A DNA stretch of 64,000 nucleotides from Macrostomum hystrix (GCA_950097015.1 CATNEN010000002.1:8261501-8325500); one strand, 5' to 3'. Counted from the first letter of the stretch, positions 12,484-23,598 are shown. Notes: generated by a model from the letters alone, not told the origin. Made by a program: numbers and translations.

Positions 12484-13247
12484 ATGCTGAACCACACTGC
12501 ACTGAGCGTCCTGGCCGTGGTCCTGCTGGCGGCTGTGGCCTTCGGGCCCAGCGGCGCGGCCGGATTCCGCCTGTTTAAGCGTCAGATCGAAGTGTCGAAC
12601 AAAACCGGCAACGCTCGCATGGTGCGTTTTCTGGTTCGAACCGTCGATAATCCGGATCCGTACTACAGGTAAGTGCAGAGTGCCGGGCCTTACTCGTCCT
12701 GTGCATACGTGATAAGAAAACTTCGAACAAAATCCTCAATTCGATATTTATCCCAAACAGGAGTGCGATGTTCAACGTGCCTTCAGAGCTGAACTACATG
12801 CTGGACAACCAGCTGTACCGCAACTTCACCAGAGCCATGGCGCACCACTGCAACTTTAGCGCTGTAAACGTCACTCTGATTGTGCGCAACGACCTGCAGG
12901 TGCTCCGCGACGACTACGACATCTGGACCCTGAAGGACAACGACCGTATCGAGATCTGGACCAAGAACAGCGGCCCACCCACTCGGGCTGAAACAGCTGC
13001 GGCCAAGGCGGCTTCGGCCAAGGGCGCCTGCCGTCCGATGCGCCCGAGCCCGCCGATCCGCCCGCCTGGCGGTCGCCCCGGTGGTCGCCCCGGTGGTCGC
13101 CCCGGTGGTCGCCCCGGTGGTCGTCCTGGCGGACGCCCCGGCAGTGATCGCCCGGTGACTGCTGGCGAAGATGGCACGGTTGAAATTACTCCGGAGATCG
13201 GCGAGGAGCCGATTGTTGTCCCCGACTGGAGCGAGATGGACGGTTGA
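12484..13247 (+). CDS. Secreted N-glycosylated protein with GGRP repeat, unknown family
   Basis: Two exons, 12484-12668 and 12761-13247, join with donor gtaagt and acceptor acag to give 223 residues. Residues 1-26 are a clear signal peptide with an Ala-Ser-Gly cleavage zone. The central part (about 45-145) has four NxS/T sites (NKT, NFT, NFS, NVT) and a beta-rich look loosely like a ubiquitin/doublecortin fold (TLKDNDRIEIW), but I cannot assign a family. A low-complexity tail has six GGRP tetrapeptides encoded by a 12-bp tandem repeat, then an acidic end (GEEPIVVPDWSEMDG). No membrane anchor is visible, so export is the likely fate. A TATA box upstream and AATAAA downstream make it a convincing real gene. 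Confidence 0.82.
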
Positions 13248-13368
13248 GCTGAAGGCCACAGACAATTTCACTGAACTCGTTTGAGTTGCGCTCACTGAGA
13301 ATTTTCGAAACCACTCGAACGGTTTCTCTTAATTATACTACATATAGTACTCTGAGTCGCAACGCAAG

Positions 13369-13374
13369 AATAAA
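13369..13374 (+). terminator. Poly(A) signal of the secreted-protein gene
   Basis: AATAAA lies 122 bases after the TGA stop. A second AATAAA occurs at 13594-13599, so alternative 3' ends are possible. Confidence 0.55.
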
Positions 13375-13650
13375 AAGCTTACTTTCAAACTGAAACTACA
13401 ATGAGCGCACTTGATGCTCATAGCTTTAAATGTTTCAAATTTGAACAAGTTGGCCTCCTGCAAACAATTGATGAATATTTTATAAAACGAAAACGAATCG
13501 CTTTTTTTGATACACTCGATAAGTAGCAACTGTAAAATTGATGGCATTGTGGTCCATTACATAAAGCTTCTAAGCTTTCGTGTGTAGCGACCTAATAAAT
13601 TGTAGAGGCACTCGCAGCACAGCATTGCCGCATTCGCAGCGGCTAGTAGG

Positions 13651-13939
13651 TGTTCTCTTCAGCGAGAAAGACATAAGAGTTTTAAAAAAAAGGTCTTTGA
13701 TCTCTCTTTCTTTATCTTTGGCTCCCGTCTGGGCCACAATATATTTTTCTTAGCTGAGCGAGCCGGACGATGAAAAATACTCAAACCAAAAAACCTTCAC
13801 AAAAACTCATACGCGCACACAGAAAACTCTTATAACAATGCCAGTCGCGGAGTGGGGCGGACGGACAAGGGGGTAAGAAAAACCACGCACGAAACATCAA
13901 CCCCTCGCCAAACACTGGCCTACACCTCTCATCACAACA
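13651..13939 (-). repeat. 3' LTR of the BEL/Pao element
   Basis: 289 bp starting TGTTCTCTTC and ending CATCACAACA. It is the same length as the LTR at 20302-20590 and I found no difference by eye. The flanking target duplication is GTAGG (13646-13650). A purine tract (GGAAGGGGGGGA on the minus strand, 13940-13951) abuts it as polypurine tract, which fixes this as the 3' LTR. Confidence 0.93.
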
Positions 13940-14494
13940 TCCCCCCCTTCCTGACAGGACATGTCAGTCACAAAGACAAGCAACAGGAAAACCGCCGGAA
14001 GAGAAGGGGTGCAAAAACAGAAACAAACTATAACTTTACCCACCACCACGAAAATAGAAAAACGCGAAAATGACAAAACAATGCGCGAGAACACGAAATA
14101 TGTTGTACTGAACGTTACGCAATCGACCCCAAAAAACAGGAAACCAAACAAAAGAAGAATGAAAATCAAAGGAATGAAAATTCGAACCAACCAAAATGTT
14201 GTTGCACTAAGAGCAGGCGATAGCGTCGCAAAGCCACTCCACGAGTAATAGTCAATAGACACAAAGGCTCGTCGTAATGTCAGTGGAAGCGAAATTTAGA
14301 AAACTACGTCTTGCAAACTTGGTGATTAATTTGAAGTTATTATGAAAAAGGTGAATCAAACAAATCTCAAACTTTATGGCAAAAGTAGACCAAATAACTT
14401 AATATGAAAAAAACTAACATCGCTATCCAAGCCGAAAGTCGACATCAATTGTCAAAAGCAAAACTACGGTCTAACTGACCTACGCACGCAATCA

Positions 14495-17400
14495 TTACCC
14501 CTCAATGAGGCATAACTTGCTCACAGGCCGCACAAGCTGTGTTTCACCAACTTGGACCTGGGCAACCCGGACTCGGCCGTCTCGTCCCGGGTAGACTCGC
14601 AGTACTCGCCCCAGTGGCCAGTGTCCACGGGGTGTGTCTGCTTTTACAACAAGCACGACATCGTCGAGCCGCACATCGCGTTGTGGTGCCATCCACTTAG
14701 TTCGCGGTTGGAGTCCCGGCAGCCACTCGCGCATCCAGCGTCGCCAAACGTGTCGCACCAGCTCTTGGACGCGCCGCCAACGCCGCCTCGGATCAACTGC
14801 GACGTCGCTTGGAACTTCAGGTGCAAACTGGCCGCCCGCTTGTCCGATCAGAAAGTGGTTTGGCGTCAGAGGCTCCTCGTCTCTAGGGTTGGCCGATTGA
14901 TAGGTGATTGGGCGCGAGTTGATCAGCGCCTCGGCTCCGGTGATGGCTGACTGCAGTTCTTCATCGTTGACATCAGCGTTGCCCAGGATCGCGTGCAGCG
15001 CCCGCTTCGCCGCACGAATCATCACTTCGTGTGCGCCGCCAAAATGCGGCGCTGCCGGTGGCTGGAATCGCCAACTGATGTGATGACGCACAGTCTCGCG
15101 GCTGACTCTCGCCTTGTCCAGCTCTTCAAGCAGCCGCAGCTCTTCTGCACCTTTGACAAAGTTGCCGCCATTGTCCGAATGCACAGTCTTGGGCAAGCCT
15201 CGCCGGTTCACCATTCGATAGAATGCATTTAAGAATGCGTCCGCGTCAAGACTGTATGTCATTTCAAGATGAACCGCGCGAGTCTCTAGACAGGTAAACA
15301 GAGCCAAGTAACGCTTCTGCCTCTTTTTGAATCGTCCTTGAACGGTGATGAAGGGTCCGCCCATGTCGACGGCTACGTTCGTGAAGGCCTTCAAGGAGCC
15401 TTCCAGCCGTGCATCAGGCAACGGGGCCATCTGTTGCGAAATGGGACGGGCCTTTTCTCTTCTACAAGCAGCACATTCCACTTCCCATTCACGGATGGCT
15501 TCCCTGGCACTAATGACCCAAAACTTTGCTGAAAGTGCAGCCAGCACTTGATTGGTACCGCCATGACGCTGATCCTCATGATGCTGCTTAATGATGAGCT
15601 TAGTCAGCCAATGCTTCCTTGGCAAGATGGCCGGGTGCCTAGCAGCAAACGGTAACTGTTGCCTGAACTTCAAGCGACCGTCCACTCGTAGGATCCCTGT
15701 TGCGTCGACAATAGGTTGCAAGCAGGTCAGCCTCTTGTCACTCAACGCATCAGCCTTGAACTCTTCCTTCTGAGCCATTCTAATCAACCGCTCTTCTACT
15801 TCATTCAGCTCATCCACCGAGAGGTCTCCACCGCTGCGGTGCGCCTGGGTCTTCTGGCAGTTACGGATGAATCGCAGGACCCAAGCCGTGATGCGTTGTA
15901 GTCTGTAAAAACTGGAGAATCGGTCCGGCTTAAGCCGCCAGTCTGCCTCATCGGTCAACTCTGCAGAAGCCACAAACACCGCGTGGGCTTGATGCTCCTG
16001 GTCGCTGGCTGATTCTATTCGTCGAGTGCTCATCTCCCGCATTTCTGGAGCTATTGGGATCGGTGTCTCCGGCCAACTGTTTGAGTCTAGCATCAAGAAC
16101 GCCGGTCCGCACCACCAAAGCTCGCCTTCTATCAACTCTTGCACTCTGCAGCCGCGCGACGCCACATCCGCTGGGTTCAAACCCGTCGGCACATACCGCC
16201 ATTGTCTAGGACGCACCTGCTGCTGGATGAAAGCGACGCGGTTAGCCACGAACGGCTTAAATGATCGGCTCTGCCTACGAATCCACCACAAGACATTGTG
16301 GCTGTCACTCCAAAACACTCCAGTCTCCAGTCCAACCTCCAATGCTTCAGCCACTGCTCTCGCTAACCGCAGTCCTAAGACCGCCGCCATCAGTTCCAGT
16401 CGCGGAATGCTAACTGCCTGCAGGGGTGCCACCTTCGCCTTTGCTGCCACAAATCGGACCGAAACATCCATCGCGCTTACACTTCGCAGATAAACAACGG
16501 CACCGTAGGCCTCCTGAGACGCGTCCACGAACGTGTGCAATTCTGTTGAACCATTTTCAGGTCGAAGACAGCGGGGCACGGATATTTCTCCAGCCTTTGA
16601 CAATTGCCTCGTCCACATTGATGCTTGCTCGGCCAACTCTGGTTCCAACGCTTCATCCCAGCCGACGCCTTGCTGCCACGCCAGCTGCAACATTAGCTTC
16701 CCTTTAATCACCACCGGGGCAAGGAAGCCGCAGGGATCGAACACTTCGGCGACCCGCCGCAGAAGCAGCCTCTTTGTCATTGTCTGGTTGACAATGCTCG
16801 CCTCGCTGATTGAGACTCCTAGAACATCCTCCTTGGCATTCCAATTCACTCCGAGCGCCTTCGTGGTGCGAGCCTCGCCCTTCAACAGCAACTCTGCACG
16901 TTCAGCGCGATCTTCTAACGGAATCTGACGGAGCACTTCGGCCGAGTTTGACATCCACTTGCAAGCACGCATGCCGGCCTTGCTCCAGAGTTCCACCAGT
17001 TGTTCGTACAGCTTCACCGCTTGACCAACATCCGCCACGGAATCGAGACTATCATCCATATAAGTAGAGCTAAGCACGGTGGCAGCCGCTAGCGGTAGTT
17101 GCTCCTGATGGTCTCTCGCATTCTCCTGTGCCACAAACTGAGCCAAAAACGGCGAGCAGTTGACTCCGAACACGACACTGCAGAACTCGTATCGCTTTGG
17201 ATCTTTTTTCAAGTCCAACTCTCGCCAAAGGAAGCGAAAGAATCTCCTGTCGGCAGGCGCAAGTCGAACTCTAAGGAACATTTCTTCAATGTCACAGGCT
17301 AGTGCGATGGGATGCTTTCGGAACCTGAGGAGCACCTTCAACAGGTCCTGCTGCAACTTCGGTCCAGGGTGAATGGTGTCATTCAGACAGACTCCTCCGC

Positions 17401-20266
17401 ATCGCGCAGATGCATCGAAAACAATTCGCACCTTTGTTGTTTCCTTGTCAACTCGAACAACAGCAAAGTGCGGCAAAAACCACTCACTCGACGGATGTTG
17501 TTCGTTGCTATCAACCTCACGAATGTAACCCTTAGCCAGATGTTTGTCAATGACGGACTGATACGACTTGGCCAGTTCTTGATCCTTCAAAAGGCGTTTC
17601 TCAGTGCTCATCAGGCGCTGCTCTGCGGCTTGTCTATTCCTCGGTAGGTCTTCAGGGTTTGTCTTCCAGGGGATGGACACCTGGAAACGGCCTCCCTCCA
17701 CCTTCAAGGTCGCGCGTGTCATCTCGACAACTTTCTGCTCTTCGGTTGTCATTCTGGCCTGGACTCCGCCTTCTGGAACCTCGTCAACCTCCCAGAGCTT
17801 CCGTATCAGGGACGAAGCCTCACTCTCCGCTGCCAACGCAAAGAACGCCTGCTGGTGCGCCTCTCCGATTGTTTCGACTCGATCTACTGGCCCCACACAG
17901 GTCCATCCGATTGGCGTCAGTCTGGCAATTGGCTCTCCAGGTTGGCCACCTACCTCCCGACAGGCAAAGTGTAGATCCGCATGGTCAACGCCGATCAGCA
18001 TGTCGATCGTCTGCTTCCCCTCGATTTTGTCAAAGGGCACCCCGCGCAGGTGGGCCCAGCGTTTCGAAAGCAGACTCCAATCTACCGCTTGCATCCCGCC
18101 CGTCACCTTTTCAGTCGTGTGCGCCGTCACTCTTGTTCGGAAGGCTCCGTCTAGACTGCGAATGTCAACTTCAACCGGAATCGTCTGAAAGGTGCTCACT
18201 TGTCCATTCAGAACCTTAACAGTCATGGATTCGAACTTGCCGTCAAGACCGAGTTCCGCTGCTACATCTGAATTCAAATACGAGCGGGTGCTCGCGTCGT
18301 CCAGGAGGGCGTTCACTCGGACCTCCCGTTCTCCGTTGGCTAGAATGATCGGCACTGTCCGCAACGCAATCGATGACGAGTTTCTGGCGAGTAGGGTGCA
18401 CGACTCCTGCGAACCGTTTCTTTTCACATTCTGCTCTTGGACAGCCATCGGCTTCTCGATCGTCTTTGGCGACCCCCCTTCGTGGTGGTACGCTGCTGAC
18501 TTCACCTGCACTCGTGGGTGCAGCAGTCGATGATGCTTCGCCTTGCAGCCCTCTACATTGCAGGATGCCACTCGCTTGCACTCTCCTAGGCGATGGTTAG
18601 CTCCTAAACAGCAGAAGCACAGTCGCTTGTCTCGGACAGCCGCCCACCTAGCTTCTGGCTCCATTCGTTGAAACCTCGAGCAAGCCCACACACCATGTGG
18701 TGCTCCACAGAAGCTACAGCCTTTGCGCTCCACCACTCGCTCACCACTCTGGCTACTCAAACTTTCCAGTTTTCCGAAATGCGTTCGCGCTGCGGGCTCT
18801 CCTCGATACACACTCAGTCGCACCTTTGCTCCACTGTCCCTCCCTACATCGCCTGATGAAGCCACGCCTCTCACGGCCTCACACGCCACCGTCAGATACT
18901 CCGCTTCCTTCAGAAGCCATTGATGCAGCACAATGAGTGAGTCTTCGCGCCTAGATTCTCCTACCCACCGATGAAAACGAGTCAATGTTTCTGCTGGCAG
19001 CTTCTTCTGAACTCTTAAGTACATCAGTCCGTTGTTGTTCAATTCACTCTCTCGCCCTGCCGCCCTCAGATTAACTACCGTCACATCCAGTAAATCTGCA
19101 AGTTTCTTTAGTTGCACCGCGTTCTCTGACTGAATTGGTCGGAAGTTGTCTAAATCTTCCAGTGCGAGCATCAACCTGCGCCGCTCCCCGCCGTACTCTC
19201 GCTCAAGCCGTTCAAGCGCCGCTCTGTACGCAAATTCTGAGTAGCCTAGATTGGCTATAAGTCTTAAGGCCTCACCCTGCAGTGACTGGCGCAATTGCAA
19301 TAGTTTGTAAGCATTAGAGGAGGGTGCCGCGTCAACACAGGCATAAAATGCGGCTCTCCAACCCTCATACTGCCTTTTGTCACCGCTAAACACTGGAATG
19401 GCCACTCGCTGTAGCTGCCGCCACATATCTTGCCCTACGGCCTCAGCCGGCCCTTGACTGTACATTCCAGTCCGTTGGTATGATTGGCCAGCCTGCCACT
19501 CCATTTGAGGTTGGTGTTCAACCCTCTCAGCGCCTATTGCAGACTTCCACCCACTCACTTTGTCTCCACGGACATTGTACACTTCTCCGGTTTGAGTAGG
19601 CTGCTTCACGGCACTCTCGCTAGGCCTCATTCCCTTGCCTCCAACTCTCGACTCAAAATCTGCTCTTCTAGCTGCGCTGACATCAACATTATTGCTGTTC
19701 TCCGACCAATCGGCTCCAATCGCAAGGCTCTGTTCATTAGCAACCATTGCCAGTCTTTCCATCTCATTCTCCATCTCCCGAAGTCTAGCTTCATAGTCTT
19801 CTTTCATCCTTCGCTGACGTTCTCCTATTTCCGCCCTCCGACTCAGTGCCGCTTCCACCTCCTTCCGCCGCATCCCTCTCTCTTCATAATTCACACTCTC
19901 TGATTCAGTTTGCCACGTCTTCTTTCTCAAATCAGCAATCAAGCTCACTACCTCACCAAACTCGCTTTCTAGTGTCTCCAGCTCCTTGATCGTACGTCGG
20001 CGTAGCGGCAGATTGTCTTCGGCGAGTTCCAGCAGCTTCTCCAACTCCGCAGTGGCACTCTCGAAAAGCTTCTCCAGCAGAATCATTTGTTGTTGTACTT
20101 CGGCGATCTCCTGGCGTCCGATGGCGATCTGCTGCACCAATTGATTTCTCGCCTTGGTAAAGGCAGTCTTGGCTTTCGTCTTAGCGGCCTTCACGACCAT
20201 AATTTGCTCCTCCTGAGCATCGACCTCGTCCTCCTGCTTGTCCACGTCGTTTCCGTCTCTAGACAT
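14495..20266 (-). CDS. BEL/Pao Gag-Pol polyprotein
   Basis: From the ATG at 20266 the frame runs 1923 codons; an upstream GTG is in frame but inside the leader. In order: a coiled-coil N-terminus (to about residue 180), a Gag domain of the DUF1759 type (about 290-450), two Cys/His zinc-knuckle-like stretches (about 515-580), an aspartic protease with LLDDAST (about 650), reverse transcriptase with YMDD (about 1070), RNase H with FVDAS (about 1248), an integrase zinc-binding HH-CC segment (about 1560), an integrase core with DMGG, SDNGGNF and GGAHE (about 1630-1745), and a C-terminal DUF5641-like domain. This order (RT-RNase H-integrase) and single-frame layout are standard for BEL/Pao. All catalytic motifs look intact. 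Cytoplasmic particles and chromosomal integration are the family's known life cycle. Confidence 0.95.
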   Translation of the reverse strand: MSRDGNDVDKQEDEVDAQEEQIMVVKAAKTKAKTAFTKARNQLVQQIAIGRQEIAEVQQQMILLEKLFESATAELEKLLELAEDNLPLRRRTIKELETLESEFGEVVSLIADLRKKTWQTESESVNYEERGMRRKEVEAALSRRAEIGERQRRMKEDYEARLREMENEMERLAMVANEQSLAIGADWSENSNNVDVSAARRADFESRVGGKGMRPSESAVKQPTQTGEVYNVRGDKVSGWKSAIGAERVEHQPQMEWQAGQSYQRTGMYSQGPAEAVGQDMWRQLQRVAIPVFSGDKRQYEGWRAAFYACVDAAPSSNAYKLLQLRQSLQGEALRLIANLGYSEFAYRAALERLEREYGGERRRLMLALEDLDNFRPIQSENAVQLKKLADLLDVTVVNLRAAGRESELNNNGLMYLRVQKKLPAETLTRFHRWVGESRREDSLIVLHQWLLKEAEYLTVACEAVRGVASSGDVGRDSGAKVRLSVYRGEPAARTHFGKLESLSSQSGERVVERKGCSFCGAPHGVWACSRFQRMEPEARWAAVRDKRLCFCCLGANHRLGECKRVASCNVEGCKAKHHRLLHPRVQVKSAAYHHEGGSPKTIEKPMAVQEQNVKRNGSQESCTLLARNSSSIALRTVPIILANGEREVRVNALLDDASTRSYLNSDVAAELGLDGKFESMTVKVLNGQVSTFQTIPVEVDIRSLDGAFRTRVTAHTTEKVTGGMQAVDWSLLSKRWAHLRGVPFDKIEGKQTIDMLIGVDHADLHFACREVGGQPGEPIARLTPIGWTCVGPVDRVETIGEAHQQAFFALAAESEASSLIRKLWEVDEVPEGGVQARMTTEEQKVVEMTRATLKVEGGRFQVSIPWKTNPEDLPRNRQAAEQRLMSTEKRLLKDQELAKSYQSVIDKHLAKGYIREVDSNEQHPSSEWFLPHFAVVRVDKETTKVRIVFDASARCGGVCLNDTIHPGPKLQQDLLKVLLRFRKHPIALACDIEEMFLRVRLAPADRRFFRFLWRELDLKKDPKRYEFCSVVFGVNCSPFLAQFVAQENARDHQEQLPLAAATVLSSTYMDDSLDSVADVGQAVKLYEQLVELWSKAGMRACKWMSNSAEVLRQIPLEDRAERAELLLKGEARTTKALGVNWNAKEDVLGVSISEASIVNQTMTKRLLLRRVAEVFDPCGFLAPVVIKGKLMLQLAWQQGVGWDEALEPELAEQASMWTRQLSKAGEISVPRCLRPENGSTELHTFVDASQEAYGAVVYLRSVSAMDVSVRFVAAKAKVAPLQAVSIPRLELMAAVLGLRLARAVAEALEVGLETGVFWSDSHNVLWWIRRQSRSFKPFVANRVAFIQQQVRPRQWRYVPTGLNPADVASRGCRVQELIEGELWWCGPAFLMLDSNSWPETPIPIAPEMREMSTRRIESASDQEHQAHAVFVASAELTDEADWRLKPDRFSSFYRLQRITAWVLRFIRNCQKTQAHRSGGDLSVDELNEVEERLIRMAQKEEFKADALSDKRLTCLQPIVDATGILRVDGRLKFRQQLPFAARHPAILPRKHWLTKLIIKQHHEDQRHGGTNQVLAALSAKFWVISAREAIREWEVECAACRREKARPISQQMAPLPDARLEGSLKAFTNVAVDMGGPFITVQGRFKKRQKRYLALFTCLETRAVHLEMTYSLDADAFLNAFYRMVNRRGLPKTVHSDNGGNFVKGAEELRLLEELDKARVSRETVRHHISWRFQPPAAPHFGGAHEVMIRAAKRALHAILGNADVNDEELQSAITGAEALINSRPITYQSANPRDEEPLTPNHFLIGQAGGQFAPEVPSDVAVDPRRRWRRVQELVRHVWRRWMREWLPGLQPRTKWMAPQRDVRLDDVVLVVKADTPRGHWPLGRVLRVYPGRDGRVRVAQVQVGETQLVRPVSKLCLIEG

Positions 20267-20301
20267 TGTTGGTTGTTTAACCACGCTCTGCTACCAGTTT
20301 A

Positions 20302-20590
20302 TGTTCTCTTCAGCGAGAAAGACATAAGAGTTTTAAAAAAAAGGTCTTTGATCTCTCTTTCTTTATCTTTGGCTCCCGTCTGGGCCACAATATATTTTTC
20401 TTAGCTGAGCGAGCCGGACGATGAAAAATACTCAAACCAAAAAACCTTCACAAAAACTCATACGCGCACACAGAAAACTCTTATAACAATGCCAGTCGCG
20501 GAGTGGGGCGGACGGACAAGGGGGTAAGAAAAACCACGCACGAAACATCAACCCCTCGCCAAACACTGGCCTACACCTCTCATCACAACA
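20302..20590 (-). repeat. 5' LTR of the BEL/Pao element
   Basis: 289 bp matching the other LTR. Read on the minus strand it is the promoter-bearing end, followed after TAAAC by the primer-binding site. Confidence 0.93.
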
Positions 20591-20595
20591 GTAGG

Positions 20596-21180
20596 AAGCA
20601 GGCCTGTCCTGCCAGCCTTCTCTGCGAACCAGGCTAGCAGAGCGGTCGGTCATATCATTCCCCAGGATGTCGCAGTGCGCCGGGACCCAGACCAACTCGG
20701 CAGCTCTGTAGGAATGCGATCAGGGTGGACCACCCATAGCTGCCGTCGGTTGTGTTGGTCACAGGAGCCGTGATCCTTTTGTTTTCGACCTGAAGTTTTC
20801 AACTGAGGGCAGTCAGTGCCGCAGCGAGGTGTCATGGCGGATCGAGGTGTCATTGTGCGTCGTCAGCTGCCTGATGTATTCCAGGGCAGCCCGAATGACG
20901 CATATTTCCGCCTCGAAGGAGCAGACGACCTTCTCGGCAGAAGCTGCGATTGTAGAGCTACAAGGGCGGGTGGTAATGACGGCAGCGCCCCAGGCATCCG
21001 AGGTGCCGTCCCGGACGGATCCATCAGTCCAGAAGTCAATGTCAGTAGCTGGGAGATCGGCGAGGAAGCTCAGCACCCGGCTTCGCTCGTCGGGAGGCTT
21101 TCGGCGAACGCTCGCGATGGTGAGGACGAAAAGCATCGGTGGTGAGATTCGTCTTACCGCACCATTGGGAGGAGGAAACA
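20596..21180 (-). pseudogene. Broken LINE fragment with RNase H domain
   Basis: On the minus strand three overlapping frames give pieces of an RNase H domain of the kind found at the end of LINE ORF2: DFWTDGSVRDG and SFEAEICVIRAALEYI from about 21050-20850, then WVPAHCDILGNDMTD from about 20690. Frameshifts between the pieces show it is dead. The BEL/Pao element interrupts it at 20590/13651, and its remnant probably continues left of 13650 for a short distance. Clade (I, R1 or Jockey type) cannot be settled. Confidence 0.7.
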
Positions 21181-23050
21181 TAACATAATTATTGTTCGCT
21201 TTCACTATTGTTGACACTTCATGGGAAATAAGCACAGCTGTTTCATGACATTGACCTGTTTCATGAAGGGCTCACTACCACTGAAGTGTTTCTACTTTCT
21301 AGTGAAACCTCCTCTATGGCGACTAGGCTGCAACCTATAATCTCATTAGACTGCTTGCATTCGACTAGTGGGTTTTCTCACACAGTAAAACTCTACTCTT
21401 CACTTCTAGATTTAATTGAATCTAGGTAACTATGTAACACGCGGTGTTTGGCGGTGTGAAACCAGATTCTACGAAGGCCCCGTGAGGCCGTGCTTGTTGT
21501 ATTTATTTCAGTTGCGATTACTAATCAGCGATGTACAGTAAATGAACGATGTTAAACGAACGAACAGTAAATACGATAGGATGATTCAGCAAATTATTAG
21601 AAATATTCCTACAATGTTACCATTCAAAAACTGCCTCAAAGGCCAGGAATAAAAACCATTACAACTAGGTCCCCTTTAAGAAATGTACTACTTCAAAATA
21701 GAGCTCTATATATCTGAACTGAAAGTTTACTTACTTCTGTCTTTCCGCGAAGGAGGCCTTGAAACGAATTCGGATTTCACTGAGCGCTCGATTAGAAGTC
21801 TTCTCGATTCGGCCGATATGGGTTGCGCTGCGAATAGAATAAACGACGATTGGAGTCTCAGATAGACCCAAATACTCAATTGAAATTATCTTAGTCCTGC
21901 ACTTGCAGCGGCTTACTGCCACGCGCGGTTATCTCAATATAACTACTTCCCGACGCGCGATTGTTCCCCGTGAACAATTATTCGGCCTTCGGTCTCCGAA
22001 ATTAATTCACGAGGACCGGGTAACCTCCGAGTTCCTCCGAGGTTAGTAGAGCAGACACTTAGTAGAGCAGGCTTTACTAAATGTGCCTACAATTATAATA
22101 ACTAACTCAACACAAAAGGGGTCCTTATATATTTATTTCCTGTAGGCCGGGACAGACGACTTACGTGAGGTCGAAGACTCTTCTTGTAGGACTGGTCGCT
22201 GAAGATGCCGGTTGGACCCGCCGATCTGGATCTGAATTTCCGTGACTCCAGCGCATGTGTATTTATAGTCTTTCAAAAGTTGCTACATTGTATGGTGCAA
22301 TCACGTGATGGATCCATGCTGGTTCTGGTTGACCTACTGACAGTTTGACATTTTCTACTAAGGAAGCGGAAGCTGGAGGGGTGGCTACTTGACGGATTAA
22401 CTAAAGGTGTGATATTATTATTGAGTCATTCTATTTCCGTCTTTCTATTTTTGGTTCTTACCGTAATGGGTTTGTTGCGCATGCTTGTGTATAGCGTTGC
22501 TAAGATACCGTGTCTATCGTCGCAAGCGTTTTACCGTATTCGCATTGACGATGTTCTACTTTCTACTATTGAAACGCGAGTAGTAGTGAAGTATGTATAT
22601 GAATTTGCAATATTCAAAAATCGCATGAATTTTACTTTTACTGTTAGCGTTGACTAGTCTACACATTGAGTATTTCTGTGTATCTCCCTAAATATTTAAC
22701 CAATTGCCACGAAAATCCTAAAGAGGGGCAGAAATTTTCCGCTCTATTCGAAGAAACAACTTCCAGAATCACAATTACAACATCGACATCGTAAATATAT
22801 ATCCATAGATTCTCGTCGAGGTGTCTGGTGGCAGAAATTGGTTCAAGAATACTTGTATAATATGGATTTGCCACAAGGCTTTGTACTGAACTATGCTAGT
22901 TCTCCTTGTCGGTCAGGAAAATCGGTCATTCGTTTTGGGTGTGAAGTAGGCCGTGGTTATTTGCAATATCCCTGCGGTCCTTCACAAAGGCGGGGTATTT
23001 CTACTCGTACCGTAAAAACTTTCACTAGCTGAGAATGGTCTCACACGAGT
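21181..23050. other. Gene-less repeat-derived stretch
   Basis: No supported gene. The piece at about 22735-22855 resembles 25115-25230 (shared ttccgctc, attcga, cagaatc, gacatcg, attctcgtcg and tttctggtggcag blocks), so both are copies of one dispersed repeat. The rest shows no recognisable structure. Confidence 0.5.
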
Positions 23051-23058
23051 GGCTGCTG

Positions 23059-23598
23059 TGTTTGGCACTTCCGTTACAAAGTAACTTGCAAATGGTAACG
23101 CAAGTTACTTTCCTATTTTGGTAACGGAGAAACGGTAAGTTACGCCGCCTCTCACATTTTTAGCATTTGTCATTCTTAAATTCAAAATTAAGTGAATAGT
23201 ATCGTTTGGTATTGTGCTGTAATAAAACTAGAAATACTTGAAACATGTTTTCACTTTGTTTATTTCGGTAAAATATTTTCGTTTATCGTTTTAAAGTTGA
23301 TCAAAATAGTTTGTATAGTTCTATTTATATACTGTTCTATTTATTTTAGTTTACATAAATTTTTTATGTTCGCTCATTTTATCATTTACAATTTTAATTA
23401 TTGATTGCCATTGCCCAACTGCAATGTAGACAAGCAGAAAATTTTGTTAACAACATGGGTAACGGTAGGGAGTAATGGATGGTAATGGACCGGGTTTTTT
23501 ATAAAGGAACTAGGCTTACGTAAGCTACTTTTAAATAAGTAGTAACTTAAGTTACAGTAACGCAAGTTACTTTTTAGAGTAACTTGCCCAACACTGGA
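23059..23598. mobile_element. hAT-type MITE (540 bp)
   Basis: Flanked by an exact 8-bp duplication GGCTGCTG (23051-23058, 23599-23606). The right end read outward-in is CAGTGTTGGGCAAGTTACT, a very common hAT MITE terminus. The left end (TGTTTGGCACTTCCGTTAC) is an imperfect match. Several inverted gtaacttgcgttac-like motifs lie just inside both ends. The interior is AT-rich and noncoding. It sits inside another dispersed repeat whose right part recurs at about 27995-28070. Confidence 0.82.

Larger units (their letters stand above)
13651..20590 (-). mobile_element. Complete BEL/Pao LTR retrotransposon (6940 bp)
   Basis: Two 289-bp LTRs, a 5-bp target duplication GTAGG on both sides (13646-13650, 20591-20595), a primer-binding site TGGTAGCAGAGC five bases inside the 5' LTR, a polypurine tract, and one uninterrupted gag-pol frame. 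The 3' UTR (13952-14494) has no env-like frame. Matching LTRs and the open frame point to recent insertion. Confidence 0.95.

Noticed and set aside
13651-20590. Plus-strand frames across the BEL/Pao element as separate genes
   Set aside because: They are antisense shadows of the 1923-codon polyprotein without domains of their own.
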